This document shows, piece after piece, positions 32,882 through 43,200 of a DNA stretch of 64,000 nt. Each line of letters begins with the position of its first letter. Within the stretch, counting starts at the first letter, position 1. Origin of the DNA: an uncultured Verrucomicrobia subdivision 3 bacterium (GTDB lineage Bacteria; Verrucomicrobiota; Verrucomicrobiae; Limisphaerales; UBA11358); contig CAINDH010000016.1 in assembly GCA_903847285.1 (NCBI GenBank), positions 44,995-108,994 on the forward strand. The letters are read 5' to 3'. The translations under genes were made by a program, and so were the position numbers. Below the pieces are notes generated by a model. That model ran no database searches and was not told the origin of the DNA. It saw only the letters and a list, made by a program, of their open reading frames with translations.

Positions 32882-35800
32882 AACTTCGATCCAAAGATTG
32901 TAGCAGCCGACGTAAGTCGGCTCATTCTGGTTTTAATTTGAGCGGACCAACGTCCGCTGCTACGCGTGCCGCTGCTGCCCGCCGCCAAGGCATGGCGCTA
33001 GTCATCACGCTCATTCTGCTGTCCGTCTCGCTCGTCATGGTCATCGCGTTTCTCGCCGTGTCCAAACGTGAGCGCGCTTCCGTGACCACCAACGCCGAAC
33101 TCACCACCGCCCGGCTCGCAGCAGACACCGCGCTCGCCGCCGCGCAGGCGCAAATTCTGGCGAACATTTTCACCACCAACGCCGCGCTTCACAATTATCA
33201 CCTGCTCGTTTCCACCAATTACATCAACGGCTACGGCTTCGAACCGGGCTTGCCTTCCAATCCCACAAACGTCAATTACGACTACCACTACAACAACAAT
33301 TTCCCGGTCACCGGCGCGGAATTTCCGCAGGTCGTGGCCAACCTGCAATTTCTCCCGCGCGCTCCGGTGTTCGTGAACGCCACGTCGGCGGATACCAATG
33401 GCGGACGTTTTTATCTCGACCTCAATCGCAACGGCGTGTTCGAGCCGACTAGCGACAGCGTTTCCAATCTGGTCGTGGATGCCAGCCTCAAAACATTTTT
33501 CACCGACCCGATTTCCGCCGTCGGCGATCCGCAGTGGGTCGGCATCCTCGAACGTCCCGGTCAGTTGCACGCGGCGGACAATAAATTTCTTTCCCGCTAC
33601 GCCTTCATCGCGCTGCCCGTCGGCCAGTCGCTCGACATCAACGCCATTCACAACCAAGCCGTAACTGAAACTGTCAATCGGCCTCCGCCATTCGGCACTC
33701 TGCCTGTCGGTGTTGGTGATGGATTCATGCGTAACCAAGGCGTTGGTTCATGGGAGCTAAACTTTGCTGCGTTTCTTGCAGACTTGAATACAAACCAGTG
33801 GGCATTCGCGCCGCTGCCCGATAATCTTTACTACGCTTATTATCAACCGGGTGGTGGGGTAAATTCTGGCATCGCATTTGATGACGCTCGCTCGCTGCTT
33901 TCTTGGCGCTACAATTTCAACTACCTCAATCTCGCCACGGCAAACTTCATTTTCAACAACACCGCCAACTATCCCTTCAACATTGATGAATACAGCGACG
34001 GGCCATTGCAGACCACCCTCAATACAAATGCGTTTTCAGATGACATCATAAATAAACGCTGGGCCGGTGCGGATAACCCGAACCGTTTTTACACGCTCTC
34101 CGATTTTTTTGACCGCACCAAGACGCAGAACGGTGTCTCTGGCCCCGGCTTCACCGACCGTTTGTCCAACGCCGTCAACACCGTCGTCAACAACGGCGTC
34201 AACAACGGCGCGCGCCCGACTTACGACCGCTACACGTTTTACCGGATGCTCGACCAGCTCGGCACTGACTCCGAGCCGGAATCCGGCAAGATCAATCTCA
34301 ATTATCGCAACGTGATTAACGGCGCGATTGTGGTGGGAATGGAAACCAATTTGATTCCGTGGACACCGATAGAATTTTTCACCAACGCCGCCAATCGGCT
34401 GCTGCTGACCTACACCACGAACTGGTTTCAGAAAAATCCGTCCAACTTTCTTGCCACCTACTACGGTTTTACCGGCAACGCAGCGAATTATTATTGGTCA
34501 AACTCGGTCACTCACGCCATCACTACCAATGACCCGACTGGCTTTGGCCTGACCAACGTGCCGTTCTTCGGCATGACCAATGAGATTCCCGGCTTCGGCC
34601 TCGGCAACTTGCCGGTGATGATTGGCAGCAACCTGATTTATTCTCCATCCATCAACCGCCTGCTCCAGCTTGCAGCGAACATCTACGATGCTTCGACGAA
34701 TTATTTTTATCCGCACGTTTTCCGTCCTAATTTTTACAAGGCTGCCGGTGGAGATGTTTTTATTACAGGATTTGAGGAGGTGGAGAGGGTTGGCAGCATT
34801 AACGATCCTCAACTGGCGCAACCAATAGATATTTCTGTTTTACCAACTGGCGCGAGTGCTGGTGCAAGTGCTGTGAACGTCTACGGGATTCCCTGGATTA
34901 TTGGTGCAAAAAAACATCTGCCAAGTTTCAACGGGTTTTATTCATTCAACACGATGCAGGTGTTGAGGAAAATTCAAGTAAGCCGAAGCGAGCTCGTGAC
35001 TTGGTCTGGTTTAGATGCATCAAAGTTCCGCACGAATCAAATGATTGTGATGAGCCTGACCAACCACATTGGTTTTGGCTATTGGAATTCGTATGCAACC
35101 AATTACCCGGGCATTTCTCCTGTGATTTATGCTAGAGATACAGTTCGGATGACTTTGTCGTCCGGTTCATATTCCTACACCCTCCTCACAAATTTTACCT
35201 ATCTAAAAAACCAAAATCCTTGGGTGGGGTCCGGATGGAATATCGGCCTAAACAATGGGAAGAGCCCGGCTCAACAAGAAGCAGATCCAAACTCTTTTGT
35301 TTCTGCCACCTTAGACTTTCCTTTTCTGCGGACAGAATTTGGAGCGCTTCTGTTTGATCAAAGCGGTGATTTCTTGGGCTTCAGTAAAGAGCAATGGAAT
35401 CCAACCGTTACTTCATTGCCGGTATTTCCCCAATTTGAACTGGCCACGACGAATTGGTTTCAAAGTTTCATAATCGATAATGGCCACGTCATTGATTATG
35501 TTCAATTCACAGGCCCAACTTCTGTTCGGAATTTGAGCGAAGAATTGCGAGACCCAAATTATATTTCTGGAAACCAAGTTTCTCCAATGTGGAGCACAAA
35601 CTTGGCTAACACAGGCCTGAATTGGGGTGTTCAACATCAACTGCTGGTTTCGCAAACAGACAAAAATGTTCCACCAGGTGGCAAGTGGGTTTCTCCGGGC
35701 AACTTGCCTTCGACGATGAGCGAAGTGCCTGTAGATGAAGCAGGATTCTTTGCAATATTTTTTACGGGCGGGCGCTATAAAAATGCTCTCAATACGAACT

Positions 35801-37023
35801 TAATCCAGCAGGCTCCATATACGCCTGTTCGAACTACTACTTCACCGACACTCTGGTCTGTAAATGACCCGTTGGTTCACTATTTGGCTAGTGATTTGAA
35901 CAATCCAATTCCTGGCGTAACCAATTTAATTTGGAGAGATGATGATCCTTACATTTCAACTTTGCCAAAGCCTTCTTTAAGTTCGATTGCTCAAACAACA
36001 CCTATACCAGAACGCTATCAACCGTGGGGACGTGTAGGTCAATTGGCCGGTGCGACAGGTGTGGACAATAACCCATTCAATCTGGCTTTCAAAGACCCGC
36101 TGGTCTGGGGTTCAGACAATTGGGATTTTCCGAACAACCCGTATCCCTCCATCGGCTGGCTGGGGCGCGTGCATCGCGGCACGCCGTGGCAATCGGTTTA
36201 TCTCAAGGCGACCAATATAATTGACTACAAGCCGGTAGATAATAATGGCAATGCCCAGAACACAGGTTTGAATACTTGGCAGACTTGGCTCGGCGACACT
36301 GATGAGTTTGATGCCTTCAACTCACGCCCGATTCAGGACGCGTTGTTGTTTGATGTCTTCACCACCGCGTCGCATCCGAACGCCACGCGCGGCACGCTCT
36401 CGGCCAACCAGAATCATCTCGCGGCGTGGTCAGCGGTGTTGAGCGGCATTCAAGTGCTGACGAACATCACGAAAGTTCCGCCGTTTGAATTTTCGCCGGT
36501 GCTGGCGAATACGGTTATCCAACCTGCCGGCTTGAATGTGGTGGATTCGCCGGTGTTCCAGATTGTGAATGGCGCGGACGGCATCAACGCCACGCGGGCG
36601 AATAAAAATCTTTTCCCTGACGGCGCGTTCCGCCGCGTGGGCGACATCTTGCGCGTGCCGGCGCTCACGGAAATGTTGCCGTTTATCAACCGCGCCGATG
36701 TGGTGAACACAGATGACCGCCTGCAAATGGATATCAGCGATGAGCAATACGAGTGGTTGCCGCAGCAGATGCTCGGCTTGTTGCGTGTGGATCCCGCGCC
36801 GCGCTATGTGGTCTATAGCTACGGTCAGACGCTCAAGCCCGCACCGGGCGGCACGGTATTGAGCAGTCCTTATTTCCAACTGGTCACGAATTATCAGGTG
36901 GTGGCAGAGAGCGCCACGCGCTCAGTGATCACGGTGTTGCCAGTGATCAAGCCCACGGGCAACGGCCCGGTGACGAATTACAATTTGCGCGTGGAAAATT
37001 TCAACGTGCTGCCGCCGGAGTGA
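32878..37023 (+). CDS. Large PilX-like exported protein; possible Verru_Chthon cassette protein A
   Basis: A 1,381-residue protein with an N-terminal hydrophobic helix after a basic segment (RRQG, then MALVITLILLSVSLVMVIAFL), followed by SKRERASVTTNAELTTARLAADTALAAAQAQI. This resembles the PilX/GspK-like start of cassette protein A (TIGR02600). The rest is a very large Asn/Tyr/Phe-rich beta domain with no motif I recognise. The start is ATG 32878 (4-base overlap with the gene before) or ATG 32992 at the helix. The sequence between them is partly a 64-base palindrome. A central stretch (about 34690-36060) is more AT-rich than both ends. It is the last cassette gene; the giant subtilase follows after 242 bases. 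Confidence 0.7.
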   Translation: MKLRSKDCSSRRKSAHSGFNLSGPTSAATRAAAARRQGMALVITLILLSVSLVMVIAFLAVSKRERASVTTNAELTTARLAADTALAAAQAQILANIFTTNAALHNYHLLVSTNYINGYGFEPGLPSNPTNVNYDYHYNNNFPVTGAEFPQVVANLQFLPRAPVFVNATSADTNGGRFYLDLNRNGVFEPTSDSVSNLVVDASLKTFFTDPISAVGDPQWVGILERPGQLHAADNKFLSRYAFIALPVGQSLDINAIHNQAVTETVNRPPPFGTLPVGVGDGFMRNQGVGSWELNFAAFLADLNTNQWAFAPLPDNLYYAYYQPGGGVNSGIAFDDARSLLSWRYNFNYLNLATANFIFNNTANYPFNIDEYSDGPLQTTLNTNAFSDDIINKRWAGADNPNRFYTLSDFFDRTKTQNGVSGPGFTDRLSNAVNTVVNNGVNNGARPTYDRYTFYRMLDQLGTDSEPESGKINLNYRNVINGAIVVGMETNLIPWTPIEFFTNAANRLLLTYTTNWFQKNPSNFLATYYGFTGNAANYYWSNSVTHAITTNDPTGFGLTNVPFFGMTNEIPGFGLGNLPVMIGSNLIYSPSINRLLQLAANIYDASTNYFYPHVFRPNFYKAAGGDVFITGFEEVERVGSINDPQLAQPIDISVLPTGASAGASAVNVYGIPWIIGAKKHLPSFNGFYSFNTMQVLRKIQVSRSELVTWSGLDASKFRTNQMIVMSLTNHIGFGYWNSYATNYPGISPVIYARDTVRMTLSSGSYSYTLLTNFTYLKNQNPWVGSGWNIGLNNGKSPAQQEADPNSFVSATLDFPFLRTEFGALLFDQSGDFLGFSKEQWNPTVTSLPVFPQFELATTNWFQSFIIDNGHVIDYVQFTGPTSVRNLSEELRDPNYISGNQVSPMWSTNLANTGLNWGVQHQLLVSQTDKNVPPGGKWVSPGNLPSTMSEVPVDEAGFFAIFFTGGRYKNALNTNLIQQAPYTPVRTTTSPTLWSVNDPLVHYLASDLNNPIPGVTNLIWRDDDPYISTLPKPSLSSIAQTTPIPERYQPWGRVGQLAGATGVDNNPFNLAFKDPLVWGSDNWDFPNNPYPSIGWLGRVHRGTPWQSVYLKATNIIDYKPVDNNGNAQNTGLNTWQTWLGDTDEFDAFNSRPIQDALLFDVFTTASHPNATRGTLSANQNHLAAWSAVLSGIQVLTNITKVPPFEFSPVLANTVIQPAGLNVVDSPVFQIVNGADGINATRANKNLFPDGAFRRVGDILRVPALTEMLPFINRADVVNTDDRLQMDISDEQYEWLPQQMLGLLRVDPAPRYVVYSYGQTLKPAPGGTVLSSPYFQLVTNYQVVAESATRSVITVLPVIKPTGNGPVTNYNLRVENFNVLPPE
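32900..32963. repeat. 64-bp palindrome at the start of cassette gene A
   Basis: GTAGCAGCCGAC...GTCGGCTCA and GAGCGGACCAACGTCCGCTGCTAC are nested hairpins whose outer ends (GTAGCAGC / GCTGCTAC) pair perfectly. If translation starts at 32878 it is read as leader residues. Confidence 0.75.
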
Positions 37024-37027
37024 GTTT

Positions 37028-37106
37028 GGAGTGCGCGGGCATGACCGCGCTTTGTAACTGGAGACATGTCTCCCAGTTACAAAGCGGCGACGTGTCCCCG
37101 CACTCC
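37028..37106. repeat. 79-bp near-perfect palindrome after cassette gene A
   Basis: The outer ends GGAGTGCG and CGCACTCC, middle arms and the inner core CTGGAGACATGTCTCCCAG form one long hairpin or cruciform. It starts 5 bases after the stop of cassette gene A. It may end that transcript, though no T run follows. Confidence 0.8.
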
Positions 37107-37182
37107 AAATGAAGATGCAGCCCGGAGTGAGGGGGCGGTTGATAGTTGAAGGTTTGTGGCAGAGAGTGGGCGGTTCGGTTTT

Positions 37183-37238
37183 GGTGGGACGGGTCGCGCT
37201 GCGACCCGTCGTTCAGCCGCAGCGCGGCTGAACCCACC
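37183..37238. repeat. Palindromic element, GGTGGG...CCACC family, short copy
   Basis: A 56-base element framed by GGTGGG and CCCACC with two perfect hairpins, GACGGGTCGC-GCT-GCGACCCGTC and GTTCAGCCGC-AGC-GCGGCTGAAC. It lies 28 bases before the start of the giant subtilase gene. Confidence 0.82.
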
Positions 37239-37265
37239 GGTTGTTTGCAGAAAATTTTAAGTCGT

Positions 37266-40200
37266 ATGAAAGTTCGTTTGAAAATTTGGTTGCCGCTGTG
37301 CCTGCTGGCATTGGCGGCGGCGTGGTTGTTCTGGCCGCGCGCAACGTCGCCGGTCGCGGATGCAAAACCGTCCGCCGCGCCCGCCCGTGCCGCCGTCGCG
37401 AGCGCAACGGTTGCGCCCGCAGCGGTCAGCTCCGCCATCGCGGAAGATTCCGCTGTGCCATCCGCAGCCACGACCAATCGCCTCACATTCCGTCTCAACA
37501 ACACGTCCAAGCCCATCGCGGAACTCACGAGCGACCGGCACGCGGTTTTGTTGGAGAATGCGTTCATTGATACGGCGGCTTCCTTGAAGCTGAAAATTCC
37601 GGCGCACTTGCAGGCGACGGGTGAGCCGGGTGCCTTCATCGTGCAATCACGCGGCGCATTGGACGCGACGTTTCGCGCAGCCATCGGTGCGGCGGGCGGG
37701 CAGGTGATTTCTTACATCCCCAACAACGCGTTGCTGGTGCAGATTTCGGCGGGCGGCGCGGCCGCGCTGGCGCAAAACTCCCGCGTGCAGGCGGTGCTGC
37801 CTTACGAGCCGTATTACAAAGTGTCGTCCACGCTGCTGGGGCGCGCGGTGAAACAGCAGCCGTTGCCGGGCGGAACTTTTCTGACGCTGGGCATCTATGA
37901 CCGGGGCGCGGCGGCGACGCTGGCACAATTGGAAAAAATGGGCGCGGAAGTTTTGACGCAGGAGCGTTCGCCGTTCGGCCAGATGGTGCGGGTGCGTCCG
38001 CCGACGGACTGGACTCCCATTGCGAAACTGCCCGGCGTGCAACTCGTCGAGGCGGCGTATCGGCGGCAAGTGGCGAACGATCTGGCGCGCCCGGCGGTGG
38101 GTGTGACGGCGAATTCCACGACGACGACCAATTATCTCGGCCTCTCCGGCTCGAATGTTTTGGTGGAGGTGAACGATACGGGCATTGATGCGACGCATCC
38201 TGATTTTCTGCTCACGACCAACGGTGGCGTGACCCGCGTCATTGGGGCGTTCTCAAACAGCGTGGTGGACGTTGACGGTCACGGCACTCATGTCGCTGGC
38301 ATTATCGCCGGCAATGGCGCAATGTCCACGACGGTGACGAACGCACGCGGTTCAGTGATGACGAATAATGGTCACGCATTCGGGTCTCAATTTCGCGGCA
38401 AGGCGCCGAACGCAAAATTATTTTCCGTGGGCTTCCTCGGCGCGAACGATACGAATGTTTATGTAAGCGAGCGGATGTTGCAGGAGATTCCGGCGCAGAC
38501 GAACGCGCTCATCTCAAATAACAGTTGGCGCTACACGGGCGATAATGAATATGACTTGCCCGCCGCGAGCTACGACGCCGCGATGCGCGATGCGTTGCCG
38601 GAAGTGACTGGACCGCAGCCGGTGCTGTTTGTTTTTGCGGGCGGCAATGAAGGTGGTGGCAATGACGCCGGCAGCGGCGGCACGGCTGACAGCATTGCCT
38701 CGCCGGCCACAGCGAAAAACGTCATCACGGTTGGCGCGTTGGAAGAGGCGCGCAACATCACGAACATCGTCACGGCGCTTGACGGCTCGTCGAACGCGAT
38801 TTGGACGGCGCAGACGGACAGTGGTTTTCAAGTAGCCGGTTATTCTTCGCGCGGCAACGTGGGCATTGATACTGAAGGTGCATACGGACGCTTCAAGCCG
38901 GACGTAGTCGCGCCGGGAACATTTACGATTTCAACCCGGCCCAGAGGGTTGGATGGAAAAATGTGGGACGAACTGGCGTTTTACAACATCACCAACTACC
39001 ACGGCAACACGGTCAATAACGACTTCGTGAACACCAACACGCTGGCTTACGGCTCCATCGGGATTCCGATCAATGCGGTGAGCGTGAGCATCCAGATTAT
39101 CCGTAATAACAAATCGCCGAACCCGCTCCCGACAAATTTCCCGATTTACGTTTCCCGCACGGGCATTCCCAATCCAGCCGTGCCCGCAAGCTACGACATT
39201 TTCAAAGAGGGAACCGGCGTGGCGATTCCGCCGGACAACGCAGGCACAATCACGGACATTTCAGTTTTGAAAAATGGCGGCATCAGCTACGCCATTGGTC
39301 TGCCGACCAACCTCACAGCCTCCATGACGTTTGACGTGGTGGAAATGGTCGTCACTACGAATGACCTCGGCAATCAGTTGGAAGTGATGAGCAACTTGAA
39401 CAACTCCATCAGCGGAGCGGACCCGCACTATTACCGCTACGAGAGCGGCACGAGTATGTCGGCTCCGGCGGTGTCCGGTGTGCTGGCGTGTATGCAGGAT
39501 TTCTTCACGAACCGTTTGCAGACCACACCTAGCCCGGCTTTGCTCAAGGCGATGCTCATCAACGGCGCACGCGTGAATGGCACCTACAAATTCGCGGTGA
39601 CGAACACGATCAACTATCAAGGCTGGGGCTTGGTGAAACTTTCCAATTCCATTCCGCTCTCGCTGACGAATCTTTCTACCACCACGACGAACAAGGCGGC
39701 TTGGTTCGTGGATCAGAGCCCGACGAACGCGCTCGCCACGGGCGGCAGCCGGACTTACAACGTGACCATCCCCACCGCCATCGGTCGCGCGCAGCCGATG
39801 CGCGTGACGCTCGCGTGGACCGATCCGCCGGGCAATCCCGCCGCCGCGCTCAAACTGGTCAACGACCTCGATCTCATCGTGACGAACCTCGGCAACGGTC
39901 AGGTGTTTCGTGGTAACAATTTTTCCGCGTCCGGCACACCGCCGTTCTCGGTCGCGGGCAGTTCCAATTCTGTCTCGGACAATATCAACAACGTGGAGAA
40001 CATCTATCTTTCGCCCACGCTTGGCACAAATTATTCCATCACGGTTTATGCGAAAGCGGTCAACGTGAACGCGGTGACGCTGGAGCAGACGAACGTGGTG
40101 CAGGATTTCGCGCTCGTCGTCACCACCGGCGACGGCAACAACACGAACGGCTTCAGCGTGACCGGACTTTCGCCGCAGCCGTCAACGGCGTTCGCGCCGC

Positions 40201-43200
40201 GGATTGATTTTCTACCTTCGACCAACGGGATATATTTCAATCAGATTGCCGGGGCGAACGCGCCTTGGTTGAACACGAACGACCTGGCCATCGGGCCGGG
40301 CTACGGCTTTTTCACCAACTCCGTCTTCCACGTTGGCCAGACGAACGCATGGCATTTCTATGTGGTGACCAATACGTTCGCCGCCATGAACTCGGCGTTC
40401 ACAAATGCGGCCTTCATCATCTTCCTGCCAGCCACGCAGTCCACGCCGCGTGAAGGCGTATTCGAAGGCTCCACCGACAACAGCACGCGCACCGAAGCTG
40501 ATATGGAATTACTCGTCGCCAGTGCGCCGGATGCCAATGCCGCGCTGCTCACAAATTTGAACTTCACGGTGGTTTCCAACTGTCTGTTTAATACGGGCGG
40601 CGATGGTTCGGCCATTGGACGCGGAGGTGCGGAGTTTGTGGTGTTCAGCAATTCCACCGCGAACCAGATCTATTATATTGGCGTGCAGTGTCAGGACCAG
40701 ATGGCGGGGCAATATGCCTTCGTGCCGATTTTCAGCGATAAGCCGTTCAGCACGGAAGATTCGAAGGGCAATGTTTATGTCAACGGCTTGCGTGTGCCGC
40801 AGGACATCCCAGACGGTAATAATTCGCATCCCGGCGTGACCTACGTCCTCGGCTTGTGCCTCTCATCAATAGATGTTGGCCGTGTCATCGTGACGAACAC
40901 GTTCAACCACGAAAATTTTGGCGACCTTTTCGGCGGCTTGTCGCATGAGAACGTCAGTTCGATTCTGAATAACCACGACGGCCTCGGTCCGGTGACGCCC
41001 GCGCAGGAATTGATTTACGATGACAGCGGACGCGGCGACATCGTCGGCGTGCGGCACACGGATGGCCCGGGTTCGCTGAATGATTTTCGCAGTAAGAAAG
41101 CCATCGGAGTGTGGTTGCTGAACGAGATAGATAATAGCTACACACAGACTGGCGCCATCACCGGCTTCCAGATGAAGATCGAACCGCACCGCGATTTGCG
41201 GAAGATTCCTTTCTCCATCATCGTCACCGTGCCGCCGCAGGGCTGGTTCTATGATTACATCGATGTGCCAGTCGGCTATACGAACTTACTGGTAATAGCG
41301 ACGAACCTGCCGCCGACTTCAGTGCCGCCGATTACACTGGCGGTTAAGCAGGGAGACACACCGACGCTGGCGGAAACAAATTACATCACGCTGTTGACCA
41401 ATGGCGTTCCGCCCGGCAACTCCGTATCCGTCGGCCCGCCGCTGGTGCCGGATCGTTACTTTGTCGGACTCTACAATCCCGATACCGTTCCGCACGATGT
41501 TTTGCTCGGCGCCATTCTGTCCTTTGATTCCTCGGCGGTGCTGGTGCGCGACTGGAATTCGTCCGGTCCGCTGCCGTTGAAAGACGATGCCGTGACCTAC
41601 GATTATCAGTATGTCACGGACACGAACACGATTTTTGATTTTCAACTTGGCTTGCGCTTAGATCATCCGCGCATTTCTGATCTGGTGTTTCACCTCACCC
41701 GACCGGACGGCACGCGTTATCTGCTGATGGAAAATCGCGGTGGCACCAGCACCAACGGCTGCGGTGTGACGGTCATCACCACCAATATCATCAACTCCAC
41801 CGCGAACGGCAACTCGGTGGCAGACACCAATTTTGTGAACGTAGGCATCACGCACGGCACATTCCCCATCACCTACAATTTTTATACCGCGCCCGACCAG
41901 ATGACGGTGTATTACGGCACGAATGTTGATCCAGCGTATCTGGTTTATGATACCGGCCTGACGAACAATCCGCCCGGCGGCCCCGGCGGTCCGCCGACAA
42001 ACACCCTGCCGAACACCATACTCGTCAGTTTTCCGCCTGCAGGCATCTCGGCGAACTCGACTTACCTGACGATTGTGATCAACCAATACGGCCCCAGCCC
42101 GCGTCGGACGGCGTGGGTCTACACGGCAGGCGGCATCCAGACGAACTACGCCTACCTGACCTTGACCGAAAACACGAACCTGACGACCACGCCAATAAAA
42201 TTCGCCCCGCCGCCGTTCGTGCCGATGACTGTGACGAATTATTTCATCACCACCAACTTGGTTTACACGTCGGGTTTTGGTTTCCAAACCAACGTGACCT
42301 ATTTCACCAACGTCTTGTATTCAACAAATATCTCGTTCACAGCGACGAATCAGGTATTGAGCACGTTCGAAGCGGCGACGGCGCAAGAATATTTGCCAGC
42401 CGCGACGGTGGATGGCTGGACGGTGACGAATAGCCAGGTGAGTGTGGTCAGTGATGTCACCAATGCCATTGGTGGAACCAAGTTCGTAGCGTTGGCATCG
42501 GGATCCCTTTTGCGAAATATTCCAACAGTTAACGGGGCCACTAACGTCGTGACGTTTGTCTGTCGTGGACCGAAAATTTCCGGTTGGTGGCGAGGCGAAA
42601 GCAATGTTGTTGATTCGGTTTATGGCAATAACGGTAGTTTGGTCAGCAGTGCCACATACACCAACGGTCTGGTCAATAAAACTGCCTTCAGAACCTTTGG
42701 CACTGGATATGTTCAGATTCCCGATAACGACCTATGGGCGTTTGGCACTTCCGATTTCACGGTGGAACTTTGGGCCAATTTTACCGCGTCGCCTTCGGGC
42801 ACCGTCGGAAGCCCTTCGGGGGGACTTCTTATTGGTAACGACGACTCTTCAGGAAGTTTTAACAAATGGTTTTTTGCGGTTGGGGGTGGATTCCTAAATT
42901 TCCACATCAACAGTCCGCTTATTAACAGCGGAGCTGGTTATTTTCTGGCGAAGACGTCTTTCTCGCCAGCGTTGAACACTTGGTATCATCTTGCGGTGGC
43001 GCGTAAAAACAATGTTTATACCACCTACATTAACGGTGTGGCGGGGACTTCAGATAGCAATGCGTCGGTGATTCCCAATCCCGCCGCGACTTTGACCATT
43101 GGTCAGGCCGAGGGTTTGTATTTCGACGGCAAACTGGATGAGGTTTCAATCTATGGCCGCGCCTTGTCACCCAGCGAAATCAAAGCCATTTATCAGCGAG

